The notes beneath the pieces were generated by a model. The model saw only the letters and a list, made by a program, of their open reading frames with translations. It was not told the origin of the DNA and searched no databases. A stretch of 11,501 bases of DNA from Clostridia bacterium (GTDB lineage: Bacteria; Bacillota_A; Clostridia; UBA1381), in contig JAFSSG010000020.1 in assembly GCA_017451145.1 (NCBI GenBank), positions 1-11,501 on the forward strand, read 5' to 3'. Numbering within the stretch: position 1 is the first letter of the stretch; every line of letters begins with the position of its first letter. The position numbers and the translations under genes were made by a program. Positions 6,006 through 11,501 of this stretch are shown piece by piece.

Positions 6006-7454
6006 ATGGCAGAATATAATCCGAAATCATTAAAAGCAGAGGAATTTATAAACGACGGAGAAATAATGGAAACGCTCCGTTATGCAGAGGAAAACAAGAA
6101 TAATGTGGCGTTGATCGATGAAATTCTAAAAAAGGCAAGACCGTATAAAACCGAAAACGGCTGCCGCTGTCGAGGTCTTACGCATAGAGAGGCGTCGGTG
6201 CTTTTGGCGTGTGATATTCCGGAAAAGGTCGAGGAAATTTATAAAATCGCAGAGGAGATTAAACTTGCATTTTACGGAAACAGAATAGTTATGTTCGCCC
6301 CCTTGTATCTTTCAAATTACTGCGTAAACGGCTGTGTTTATTGCCCGTATCATCTTAAAAATAAGCACATAGCGAGGAAAAAGCTGACGCAGGAGGAAGT
6401 AAAAAACGAGGTAATAGCACTGCAGGATATGGGGCATAAGCGTTTGGCTATCGAGGCAGGTGAAGACCCGCAGAATAACCCGATCGAATACATTCTGGAC
6501 TGCATAAAAACCATTTACAGCGTAAATCACAAAAACGGTGCAATAAGGCGTGTAAATGTCAATATTGCGGCAACTACCGTTGAAAATTACCGCAAATTAA
6601 AAGAAGCTGGTATCGGCACATATATTCTTTTTCAGGAAACATACCATAAAGAAAGCTATTTAAAACTGCATCCGACAGGACCTAAGCATAATTACGATTA
6701 TCATACCGAGGCTATGGACAGAGCAATGGAGGGCGGTATAGACGACGTAGGGCTCGGCGTTTTGTTCGGCTTGGAGCTTTACAAGTACGAATTTGCAGGG
6801 CTGATTATGCACGCAGAGCATTTGGAGGCGGTACACGGTGTCGGACCGCATACAATAAGTGTGCCGAGGATAAAACGTGCGGACGATATCGACCCGTCGG
6901 CGTTTGACAATTCCATCTCGGACGAAATTTTTGCAAAAATAACGGCGTGTATCCGACTTGCAGTTCCATATACAGGCATGATAATTTCTACAAGAGAATC
7001 GGAGGAGGTACGCGGAAAACTGCTCAATATGGGCGTTTCGCAAATAAGCGGTGCGTCGCGGACATCTGTCGGAGGCTATGCGGAGGAGGAAAGACCGCAT
7101 GATACCGAGCAGTTTGACGTTTCCGATCAAAGAACGCTTGACGAGGTTGTGTATTGGCTTATGACAAAAGGGCATATTCCGTCATTCTGTACGGCGTGTT
7201 ACCGTGAGGGCAGAACGGGCGACAGGTTTATGAGCCTTTGCAAAAACGGGCAGATTTTGAACTGCTGTCACCCCAACGCACTTATGACGCTGACGGAATT
7301 TTTGGTTGACTATGCGTCAGAAAAGACGAAAAAACTCGGCTTTGAGGTCATAGAAAAGGAACTTGAAAAAATCCCGAACCCGAAGGTAAAGGAAATCGCA
7401 AGGGAAAATATTGAAAATATCAAAAATTCAAACAGGCGTGATTTCAGATTCTAA
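6006..7454 (+). CDS. hydG: [FeFe]-hydrogenase maturase HydG (tyrosine lyase, radical SAM)
   Basis: A 482-residue cytoplasmic radical SAM enzyme that splits tyrosine to p-cresol and dehydroglycine, and from this makes the CO and CN ligands of the hydrogenase H-cluster. The N-terminal SAM-cluster motif is Cys106, Cys110, Cys113 (CVNGCVYC). The C-terminal auxiliary cluster, where the Fe(CO)2(CN) synthon is built, has Cys395, Cys398 and Cys421 (CX2CX22C) within a conserved stretch ending NCCHPNA. Both are intact and the length is normal. This separates HydG from the related tyrosine lyase ThiH, which lacks the C-terminal cluster. AAAGGA at 5992-5997 gives the ribosome site. It lies between hydE and hydF in the order E-G-F, with a 141-bp gap to hydF holding a long palindrome. 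Confidence 0.97.
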   Translation: MAEYNPKSLKAEEFINDGEIMETLRYAEENKNNVALIDEILKKARPYKTENGCRCRGLTHREASVLLACDIPEKVEEIYKIAEEIKLAFYGNRIVMFAPLYLSNYCVNGCVYCPYHLKNKHIARKKLTQEEVKNEVIALQDMGHKRLAIEAGEDPQNNPIEYILDCIKTIYSVNHKNGAIRRVNVNIAATTVENYRKLKEAGIGTYILFQETYHKESYLKLHPTGPKHNYDYHTEAMDRAMEGGIDDVGLGVLFGLELYKYEFAGLIMHAEHLEAVHGVGPHTISVPRIKRADDIDPSAFDNSISDEIFAKITACIRLAVPYTGMIISTRESEEVRGKLLNMGVSQISGASRTSVGGYAEEERPHDTEQFDVSDQRTLDEVVYWLMTKGHIPSFCTACYREGRTGDRFMSLCKNGQILNCCHPNALMTLTEFLVDYASEKTKKLGFEVIEKELEKIPNPKVKEIARENIENIKNSNRRDFRF

Positions 7455-7458
7455 GGAG

Positions 7459-7564
7459 AAAGCCTGAAGGAATTTCCGTATCTTCTGCGTTTAGCCTCGC
7501 TTGTGTACACAAAGTACACGGCGTTCGGCTTACCGCACAACCTACAAAAATTTTTTCAGGCTTT
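7459..7564. repeat. 106-bp imperfect palindrome between hydG and hydF
   Basis: The outer arms are AAAGCCTGAAGGAATTT (7459-7475) and AAATTTTTTCAGGCTTT (7548-7564), which pair over 17 bp if two G-U pairs are allowed. The centre is GTGTAC (7503-7508) / GTACAC (7514-7519) around 7511, the same centre as the outer arms. In between, the stretch around TGCGTTTAGCC mirrors GGCTTACCGCA with several mismatches. The whole element could fold into one long hairpin in RNA or a cruciform in DNA. It resembles a small non-autonomous mobile or dispersed palindromic element. There is no clear T-run after it and hydF starts 31 bp downstream. Confidence 0.75.
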
Positions 7565-7595
7565 GGTTTTGTGTTTTTCACGGAAAGGAATAGCT

Positions 7596-8780
7596 ATGGG
7601 ACTTAACGATACTGTTTCGGCAGAACGAACGCATATATGCTTTTTCGGTATGCGGAATGTGGGAAAATCCAGCCTTGTAAATGCTTTTACGGGACAGAAT
7701 GTTGCCCTTGTTTCCGATGTTTTGGGTACTACTACGGATCCCGTTTATAAGTCAATGGAGCTTTTGCCGATAGGACCTGTTATGATTGTTGATACGGCAG
7801 GTTATGACGATACGGGAACGCTTGGAAAAATGCGTGTTGAAAAGACGATGCGTGTCCTTGATAAAGCCGATATTGCGGTTATTGTGATAGACGCAGAAAA
7901 GGGCATAAAACAGCAGGATGCCGAGCTTTTAGAAATTATAAAATCCAAAAAAATACCGTACATTCTGGCGTATAATAAGGCGGACTTGCTGAAAAACGTG
8001 CCAAAGGCAGACGAAAACGAAATATATGTAAGTGCCGTGACGGGCGTCGGGATAAATGAGCTGAAAGAGCGGGTGGCACACTGTTCGGGAGCAAAAAAAG
8101 AGGAGCAGAAAATAGTTTCCGATATAATAAAATGCGGTGATACGGCGGTTTTGGTTGTTCCGATAGATAAAGCCGCACCGAAAGGTCGGCTTATTTTGCC
8201 CCAACAGCAGACGATACGTGACCTTTTGGACGGCGGAGCAACGGCGGTGGTATGCCGTGACACAGAGCTTGAAGCTACGATTAAAAATCTTGCCAAAAAA
8301 CCGCAAATGGTTATAACCGACTCGCAGGTTTTCAAAAAAGTTTCGGAAATTGTGCCAAAGGATATACCTCTTACGTCATTTTCGGTGCTTTTCGCAAGGT
8401 ATAAAGGGGAGCTTTGGGAGCTTGTAAAGGGAGCAAAAACGATAGACACGCTAAAAGATGGGGACAAGGTTTTGGTTTCGGAGGGCTGTACTCATCACAG
8501 ACAATGCGGAGATATAGGAACGCAAAAGCTCCCGAAAATGATAGAAAAATATACAAAAAAGCATATTGATTTTTCCTTTACGTCAGGCACGGAATTCCCG
8601 TCAAATACAGGAGAATATTCGCTCATAATCCATTGCGGAGGGTGTATGCTGACCGAAATGGAAATGAAAAGCCGGATGGAGTATGCGAAAAAATCGGGGA
8701 CGCCCATGACAAATTACGGCACAGCGATAGCGTACGTGAACGGAATTTTAGAACGGGCGACAGAGCCGTTTACAAAATAA
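7596..8780 (+). CDS. hydF: [FeFe]-hydrogenase maturation GTPase HydF
   Basis: A 394-residue cytoplasmic scaffold GTPase. The N-terminal domain has G1 GMRNVGKS (18-25), G2 threonines near 45-47, G3 DTAG (66-69) and G4 NKAD (127-130). A middle dimerisation domain follows. The C-terminal cluster domain has Cys298-X-His300 and, 45 residues later, His346-Cys347-X2-Cys350, fitting the HydF rule CXHX44-53HCX2C for its [4Fe-4S] cluster. HydF receives the 2Fe subcluster made by HydG and HydE and passes it to apo-hydrogenase. An upstream in-frame GTG at 7503 would add 31 residues read from the palindrome and not resembling HydF; GGAAAGGAA at 7582-7590 supports the ATG at 7596. No terminator follows; the next promoter begins within 7 bp of the stop. 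Confidence 0.96.
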   Translation: MGLNDTVSAERTHICFFGMRNVGKSSLVNAFTGQNVALVSDVLGTTTDPVYKSMELLPIGPVMIVDTAGYDDTGTLGKMRVEKTMRVLDKADIAVIVIDAEKGIKQQDAELLEIIKSKKIPYILAYNKADLLKNVPKADENEIYVSAVTGVGINELKERVAHCSGAKKEEQKIVSDIIKCGDTAVLVVPIDKAAPKGRLILPQQQTIRDLLDGGATAVVCRDTELEATIKNLAKKPQMVITDSQVFKKVSEIVPKDIPLTSFSVLFARYKGELWELVKGAKTIDTLKDGDKVLVSEGCTHHRQCGDIGTQKLPKMIEKYTKKHIDFSFTSGTEFPSNTGEYSLIIHCGGCMLTEMEMKSRMEYAKKSGTPMTNYGTAIAYVNGILERATEPFTK

Positions 8781-8786
8781 AGCCTC

Positions 8787-8814
8787 TTGACAAAAGCAGG
8801 AAATATGATATACT
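8787..8814 (+). promoter_or_regulatory. Promoter of the rubrerythrin gene (extended -10)
   Basis: A perfect -35 TTGACA (8787-8792) and -10 TATACT (8809-8814) are 16 bp apart, with TG at 8806-8807 making an extended -10. The leader is about 33 nt. I see no clear PerR-type dyad (TTATAATNATTATAA) here. Confidence 0.85.
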
Positions 8815-8853
8815 GAAAATGTAAAATTTTAGCAAAGAAAGGTAGTGTAAATT

Positions 8854-9405
8854 ATGAAAAAATATGTATGTCCGGTATGTGGATATGTTCACGAGGGCGA
8901 CAATCCGCCCGAAAAATGCCCACAGTGCGGTGTTCCGGGCGAAAAGTTTACAGTTATGCAGGAGGGAGCATTGAATTTTGCCTGTGAACACGTTATCGGC
9001 GTTGGTGCAAAGGGCAAGATTGATGACGAAGTTTATGAGGGGTTAAAGTCCAACTTTGAGGGCGAATGTTCGGAAGTAGGTATGTATATAGCTATGTCAA
9101 GACAGGCAATCCGTGAAGGATATCCCGAAGTTGGAGCGTTTTACTTACAGGCAGCGTTGGAAGAGGCAGAACACGCCGCAAAATTTGCAGAGCTTTTGGG
9201 CGAAGTTGTTTACGCTGACACAAAGAAAAACCTGCAGTTAAGAGCAGAAGCAGAGTGCGGTGCAACAGCGGGAAAACTCGCACTTGCGAAAAAAGCAAAA
9301 GAGCTCGGCTATGACGCAATCCATGACACCGTGCACGAAATGGCAAAGGACGAAGCAAGGCACGGCAAGGGTTTTGAGGGCATGTTAAAGAGATATTTCG
9401 GCTAA
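8854..9405 (+). CDS. Reverse rubrerythrin (N-terminal rubredoxin domain + diiron domain)
   Basis: A 183-residue cytoplasmic protein in which the rubredoxin-like [Fe(SCys)4] site comes first: Cys6, Cys9, Cys22 and Cys25 (CPVC...CPQC). The four-helix diiron domain follows, with ExxH motifs at Glu104/His107 (EEAEH) and Glu167/His170 (DEARH), plus Glu71 in FEGE and Glu132/Glu134 in RAEAE. In classical rubrerythrin the domain order is the opposite, so this is the reverse type known from Clostridium acetobutylicum, where it reduces hydrogen peroxide and oxygen with electrons passed from NADH through a rubredoxin reductase and rubredoxin. A rubredoxin is encoded at 10748. GAAAGG at 8837-8842 precedes the ATG. 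It is a single-gene unit with a strong promoter and a clean terminator, consistent with high expression. Confidence 0.95.
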   Translation: MKKYVCPVCGYVHEGDNPPEKCPQCGVPGEKFTVMQEGALNFACEHVIGVGAKGKIDDEVYEGLKSNFEGECSEVGMYIAMSRQAIREGYPEVGAFYLQAALEEAEHAAKFAELLGEVVYADTKKNLQLRAEAECGATAGKLALAKKAKELGYDAIHDTVHEMAKDEARHGKGFEGMLKRYFG

Positions 9406-9416
9406 TTAGCGATTTT

Positions 9417-9450
9417 AAAACACAGATATCGGACAGATATCTGTGTTTTT
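9417..9450 (+). terminator. Rho-independent terminator after the rubrerythrin gene
   Basis: AAAACACAGATATC pairs perfectly with GATATCTGTGTTTT around the loop GGACA, followed by T. The A-run before and T-run after make it usable from either strand. It starts 12 bp after the stop codon. Confidence 0.92.
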
Positions 9451-9453
9451 CTA

Positions 9454-9482
9454 TTGTCATACTTCATAAATTGTGGTATAAT
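9454..9482 (+). promoter_or_regulatory. Promoter of the unknown lipoprotein gene (extended -10)
   Basis: -35 TTGTCA (9454-9459) and -10 TATAAT (9477-9482) are 17 bp apart, with TG at 9474-9475. It begins right after the rubrerythrin terminator and lies 38 bp before the lipoprotein start. Confidence 0.82.
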
Positions 9483-9520
9483 TTTATAAAGTATTTAGTT
9501 TTAATTATGAGGAGATTTAT

Positions 9521-9937
9521 ATGAAAAAACCGATTATATATTTACTTTCAATGTTTCTTTTATGCGGCTGCAAAGCAAGTGGCACAGATAGTATAAAAGG
9601 CATAACGCTTATAAACGAAGTGAAGGACGCGGATATATGGATTTTGCCGAAAACAGAAGAAAATCTTAAAACTACCGTTTGGGGAAAAGCTACCGTTTCG
9701 GGAATAAAAACAAATGAAACCCGCAAAGCTCCGCTATGTACGGCAGGGGAAAACGGGCTTTATATCATCAGAATGATTGATACCGACAACATTTTTTATT
9801 CTGCCGATGACATTACGCTTGAATCGGGCTGGACCGTGCGGATAACAGGCGATGATTTGCAATCGGTCACGGTTAAGGTTATGGACGAAAGCGGTAGTTT
9901 AAAAAATACATACGAGGTTTTTGCGGCAAGTCTTTAA
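9521..9937 (+). CDS. Small predicted lipoprotein of unknown function
   Basis: A 138-residue protein I do not recognise. Residues 1-16 form a short lipoprotein signal (two Lys, then a hydrophobic run) ending in LCGC, with Cys17 the likely lipidated residue. The mature part looks beta-rich and soluble: it alternates hydrophobic and polar residues (ITLINEVKDADIWILPKTEE, then VWGKATVSGIKTNE, then a C-terminal SVTVKVMDESGS), like a small extracytoplasmic beta-sandwich. There are no catalytic motifs or further cysteine pairs apart from one Cys near residue 73 (PLCTAGENG). GAGGAG at 9509-9514 gives a strong ribosome site. It has its own promoter; DUF975 downstream appears to have a separate one, so no partner can be named. 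Confidence 0.8.
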   Translation: MKKPIIYLLSMFLLCGCKASGTDSIKGITLINEVKDADIWILPKTEENLKTTVWGKATVSGIKTNETRKAPLCTAGENGLYIIRMIDTDNIFYSADDITLESGWTVRITGDDLQSVTVKVMDESGSLKNTYEVFAASL

Positions 9938-9975
9938 AAAAAACAAGAGGCTTGTGAGCAGAATTATAAAAAACA

Positions 9976-10004
9976 TTGCTTTTTTTGTTAATCTGTGGTA
10001 TATT
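9976..10004 (+). promoter_or_regulatory. Probable promoter for the DUF975 gene
   Basis: TTGCTT (9976-9981) and TATATT (9999-10004) are 17 bp apart, and TG at 9996-9997 gives an extended -10. The -35 is a poor match, so this is weaker than the other promoters here. No convincing terminator separates it from the lipoprotein gene; the small ACAAG/CTTGT hairpin near 9950 lacks a T-run. Confidence 0.55.
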
Positions 10005-10039
10005 TAACATATAAATGTATTGAAAGGAAGGTACATATT

Positions 10040-10732
10040 ATGTGGAACAGACAAGAACTTAAAGAAAAGGCAAAAATGGCATTTAAGGCAAATTATTGGA
10101 AAACGGTTGCCGTATCGGTATTGCTATTGATTGTTGGAGGTGGTGCAGGTCTTTATACGATAAGCAACAACAATTCAAGCAGCAGCGAGGCTACGGCACA
10201 GTTAAGCGGATTGTCGCAGGGTGAAATGATAGCTGTTATACTTGCGGTTTTGGGCGGTATTGCAGCTGTCGGAACGATAATGTTCGTTATCAAATTGTTG
10301 CTTTTAGACCCGCTGACCGTAGGCTGTCAAAAATTCTTTAAGGAAAATGCGGAATTTCCGGCAGATTTTAGCGAAATCGGTGCAGGATTCAGAACAAAAT
10401 ACGGAAACGTTGTACTGACAATGTTCTTGCAAAATCTCTTTTTGGGATTGTGGACACTTTTGTTTATAATCCCCGGAATAGTAAAAGCATATTCTTACAG
10501 AATGGTGCCGTATATATTGGCAGATAATCCGGAAATGAGCTCAACGGACATCATAACAAAATCCCGCGAAATGATGAACGGACATAAGTGGGACGCATTT
10601 GTGCTTGATTTGTCCTTCTTGGGTTGGCTTATTTTAACGGCTTTGACCGGTGGAATTCTCGGAATATTCTATGTATATCCGTACATATTTGAAACAAATG
10701 CAGAGCTTTATTTGGCACTTAAAAACGACTAA
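10040..10732 (+). CDS. DUF975 family integral membrane protein
   Basis: A 230-residue membrane protein. The N-terminus MWNRQELKEKAKMAFKANYWKTV is typical of the DUF975 family of Firmicutes. Membrane segments can be seen near residues 22-42 (VAVSVLLLIVGGGAGLYTI), 64-90 (ending VIKLLLLDP), about 120-150 (LFLGLWTLLFIIPGIVKAYSY) and about 188-215. The FIIPGIVKAYSYRMVPYIL stretch and the ending YPYIFETNAELYLAL are further family marks. The function of the family is not known. An upstream in-frame GTG at 9995 overlaps the predicted -10 and is rejected; GAAAGGAAGG at 10022-10031 supports the ATG at 10040. The rubredoxin gene follows after 15 bp, so they are probably cotranscribed, though a functional link is not established. 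Confidence 0.85.
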   Translation: MWNRQELKEKAKMAFKANYWKTVAVSVLLLIVGGGAGLYTISNNNSSSSEATAQLSGLSQGEMIAVILAVLGGIAAVGTIMFVIKLLLLDPLTVGCQKFFKENAEFPADFSEIGAGFRTKYGNVVLTMFLQNLFLGLWTLLFIIPGIVKAYSYRMVPYILADNPEMSSTDIITKSREMMNGHKWDAFVLDLSFLGWLILTALTGGILGIFYVYPYIFETNAELYLALKND

Positions 10733-10747
10733 GAGAGGAGAAAAATT

Positions 10748-10903
10748 ATGAAAAAGTATGTATGTCCATGCGGATATGTTTATGATCCGGAAATCGGCGA
10801 TCCTGACAGCGGGATTGCACCGGGAACAGCATGGGAAGATGTGCCGGAGGATTGGGTTTGCCCAATTTGCGGACTTTCCAAAGATATGTTCACAGAAGAA
10901 TAA
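10748..10903 (+). CDS. Rubredoxin with a shortened Cys-X-Cys first knuckle (51 aa)
   Basis: A 51-residue protein with the rubredoxin layout: [20 protein letters not shown] in the middle, [12 protein letters not shown] with Cys38 and Cys41, and the ending LSKDMF. Rubredoxins carry one iron held by four cysteines and pass electrons, here most likely to the reverse rubrerythrin encoded at 8854. The odd point is the first knuckle: it reads YVCPCGY, with Cys6 and Cys8, rather than the usual C-X2-C-G-Y. Exactly one codon is missing, so the frame is kept. The rubrerythrin in this window has the standard form, [17 protein letters not shown] at 10733-10740 gives a strong ribosome site. It follows the DUF975 gene by 15 bp and ends in a strong terminator. 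Confidence 0.93.
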   Translation: MKKYVCPCGYVYDPEIGDPDSGIAPGTAWEDVPEDWVCPICGLSKDMFTEE

Positions 10904-10904
10904 A

Positions 10905-10934
10905 CAAAAATCCTGTCTTTCGACAGGATTTTTG
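10905..10934 (+). terminator. Rho-independent terminator after the rubredoxin gene
   Basis: AAAAATCCTGTC (10906-10917) pairs perfectly with GACAGGATTTTT (10922-10933) around the loop TTTC, followed by the T-run. It begins 2 bp after the stop codon and ends the DUF975-rubredoxin unit. Confidence 0.93.
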
Positions 10935-10960
10935 CTTTGAAAAAGCTATGCGGACATCTT

Positions 10961-11050
10961 CCTTATTCACTATTACGTATTACTTCAAAATCGGCAAGAT
11001 GTTAAGTAAAAGTGAATAGTGAATAGGTAATAAGTAAAAATCGGCAAAAT
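10961..11050. repeat. Small imperfect inverted and direct repeats between rubredoxin and the tRNA genes
   Basis: Two sets of repeats overlap. CTTATTCACTATTACGTATT (from 10962) is roughly inverted in the stretch AAGTAAAAGTGAATAGTGAA (from 11005), which runs on to TAATAAG. In addition, GTATTACTTCAAAATCGGCA (from 10977) recurs as GTAATAAGTAAAAATCGGCA (from 11027), exactly 50 bp further on. AAAATCGGCAA is exact in both copies. No coding potential is seen. It looks like a small palindromic element or a partial duplication at the tRNA terminator. Confidence 0.55.
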
Positions 11051-11072
11051 TCTGTCGAACTTTGCCGATTTT
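11036..11072 (-). terminator. Terminator of the tRNA operon
   Basis: On the minus strand AAAATCGGCAAA pairs with TTTGCCGATTTT around a 12-nt loop and runs into a T-run (11040-11036). It starts at the last base of the CCA end of tRNA-Cys, so it ends transcription of the tRNA cluster. The mirrored A and T runs mean it can also stop transcription coming from the rubredoxin side. Confidence 0.85.
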
Positions 11073-11146
11073 GGAGGCACCACCCGGATTTGAACCGGGG
11101 AATAAAGCTTTTGCAGAGCTCTGCCTTACCACTTGGCTATGGTGCC
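11072..11146 (-). tRNA. tRNA-Cys (anticodon GCA)
   Basis: The reverse complement folds as a full cloverleaf: acceptor GGCACCA with TGGTGCC, D-arm GCC-AAGTGGTAA-GGC, anticodon stem GAGCT/AGCTT with loop CTGCAAA (anticodon GCA), and T-arm CCCGG-TTCAAAT-CCGGG. The discriminator is U73, the known identity base for cysteine, and CCA is encoded. It is last in the cluster, 45 bp from tRNA-Gly with a hairpin between. Confidence 0.97.
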
Positions 11147-11152
11147 TTATGT

Positions 11153-11186
11153 AAAAAGACGCAAAATGCCTCATTATGCGTCTTTT
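11153..11186 (-). terminator. Hairpin with T-run between tRNA-Gly and tRNA-Cys
   Basis: AAAAGACGCA (11154-11163 on the plus strand) is inverted as TGCGTCTTTT (11177-11186); on the minus strand the 10-bp stem is followed by TTTTT. It looks like an intrinsic terminator inside the tRNA operon. I see no good promoter between it and tRNA-Cys, so it probably lets part of the transcription through or serves as a processing site. Confidence 0.65.
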
Positions 11187-11191
11187 GTAAT

Positions 11192-11266
11192 TGGAGCGGA
11201 AGACGAGATTCGAACTCGCGACGTTCACCTTGGCAAGGTGACGCTCTACCACTGAGCCACTCCCGC
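11192..11266 (-). tRNA. tRNA-Gly (anticodon GCC)
   Basis: The reverse complement gives acceptor GCGGGAG with CTTCCGC, D-arm with GGCTCAGTGGTAGAGC, anticodon stem TCACC/GGTGA with loop TTGCCAA (anticodon GCC), T-loop TTCGAAT, discriminator U73 and encoded CCA. It reads GGC and GGU glycine codons. Eight bp separate it from tRNA-Phe. Confidence 0.97.
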
Positions 11267-11274
11267 ATATATTA

Positions 11275-11350
11275 TGGTGCCTCCGGGTGGAATCGAACCG
11301 CCGACACAGGGATTTTCAGTCCCTTGCTCTACCGACTGAGCTACAGAGGC
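11275..11350 (-). tRNA. tRNA-Phe (anticodon GAA)
   Basis: The reverse complement gives acceptor GCCTCTG with CGGAGGC, D-arm GTAGCTCAGTCGGTAGAGC, anticodon stem AGGGA/TCCCT with loop CTGAAAA (anticodon GAA), T-loop TTCGATT, discriminator A73 and encoded CCA. It is third of the five tRNAs in transcription order. Confidence 0.97.
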
Positions 11351-11365
11351 GTTTTTAAAAAAATC

Positions 11366-11442
11366 TGGCGACCCGGATGGGGTTCGAACCCACGACCTCT
11401 AGCGTGACAGGCTAGCGTTCTAACCAGCTGAACTACCGGGCC
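11366..11442 (-). tRNA. tRNA-Asp (anticodon GTC)
   Basis: The reverse complement gives acceptor GGCCCGG with CCGGGTC, D-arm GTTCAGCTGGTTAGAAC, anticodon stem CTAGC/GCTAG with loop CTGTCAC (anticodon GTC), T-loop TTCGAAC, discriminator G73 (the aspartate identity base) and encoded CCA. It is second in the cluster, 15 bp from tRNA-Phe. Confidence 0.97.
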
Positions 11443-11452
11443 AGATATAAAA

Positions 11453-11501
11453 TGGTGGGAGTTACAGGGCTCGAACCTGTGACCCTCTGCTTGTAAGGCA
11501 G
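11453..11501 (-). tRNA. tRNA-Val (anticodon TAC), 3' part only
   Basis: The window ends within the gene. The visible 49 bases give the anticodon arm CTGC-CTTACAA-GCAG (anticodon TAC), a variable loop, the T-arm ACAGG-TTCGAGC-CCTGT, the 3' acceptor strand AACTCCC, discriminator A73 and encoded CCA. The 5' acceptor and D-arm lie past base 11501. The shape and anticodon make valine clear. Confidence 0.93.

Noticed and set aside
6660..7175. 171-residue minus-strand open frame inside hydG
   Set aside because: Antisense of the conserved HydG coding sequence with no recognisable domain or ribosome site.
7503..7595. Longer hydF beginning at GTG 7503
   Set aside because: The extra 31 residues come from the palindrome, do not resemble HydF N-termini, and the ATG at 7596 has a good ribosome site.
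7802..8467. 221-residue minus-strand open frame inside hydF
   Set aside because: It is rich in Ser, Thr and Ile as expected from the antisense of a real gene, has no ribosome site and lies opposite a fully convincing HydF.
9941..9960. Terminator after the unknown lipoprotein gene
   Set aside because: ACAAG/CTTGT makes only a 5-bp stem and is not followed by a T-run.
11090..11407. 105-residue plus-strand open reading frame
   Set aside because: It runs antisense through four tRNA genes; the WNRTADT and GWGSNPRPLA-like text is the well-known false protein produced by tRNA complements.

Overview
The window looks like a piece of the chromosome of a strictly anaerobic, fermentative Gram-positive bacterium of the Clostridia. 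The evidence is its moderately AT-rich sequence with strong AGGAGG-type ribosome sites and TTGACA/TATAAT promoters; an [FeFe]-hydrogenase maturation operon; a clostridial 2[4Fe-4S] ferredoxin; a reverse rubrerythrin and a rubredoxin; a RicT/YaaT (PSP1) protein; and a CCA-encoding Val-Asp-Phe-Gly-Cys tRNA run. I see no insertion sequence, phage gene or CRISPR array; this is mostly core chromosome.

Layout. 1-309: 3' end of ricT. 357-527: small ferredoxin with its own promoter and terminator. 528-826: regulatory intergenic region with two dyads at a strong promoter. 827-4184: a polar-amino-acid-type ABC importer (lipoprotein, permease, ATPase) followed by an AEC-family permease. 4201-4818: an iron-sulfur flavoprotein. 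4821-8780: promoter, a leader with mutually exclusive antiterminator and terminator hairpins, then hydE, hydG and hydF, with a 106-bp imperfect palindrome between hydG and hydF. 8787-9450: reverse rubrerythrin as a single-gene unit. 9454-9937: an unknown lipoprotein. 9976-10934: a DUF975 membrane protein and a rubredoxin with an unusual Cys-X-Cys knuckle. 10960-11050: small repeats. 11072-11501: five tRNA genes on the minus strand, the last cut by the window edge.

How the genes fit together. HydE, HydG and HydF build the 2Fe subcluster of [FeFe]-hydrogenase, which usually takes electrons from ferredoxins like the one at 357-527. Reverse rubrerythrin and rubredoxin form a typical NADH-linked peroxide/oxygen reduction route that protects such oxygen-sensitive enzymes. 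No hydrogenase structural gene (hydA) is in the window. The ABC and AEC genes form a separate uptake/efflux unit.

Most worth a second look: the attenuator-like leader before hydE, the long palindrome between hydG and hydF, the Cys-X-Cys rubredoxin, the possible pseudoknot before the ABC ATPase, and the substrate-binding protein that lacks the usual carboxylate-binding arginine. All functional calls come from reading the sequence; no database search was run.
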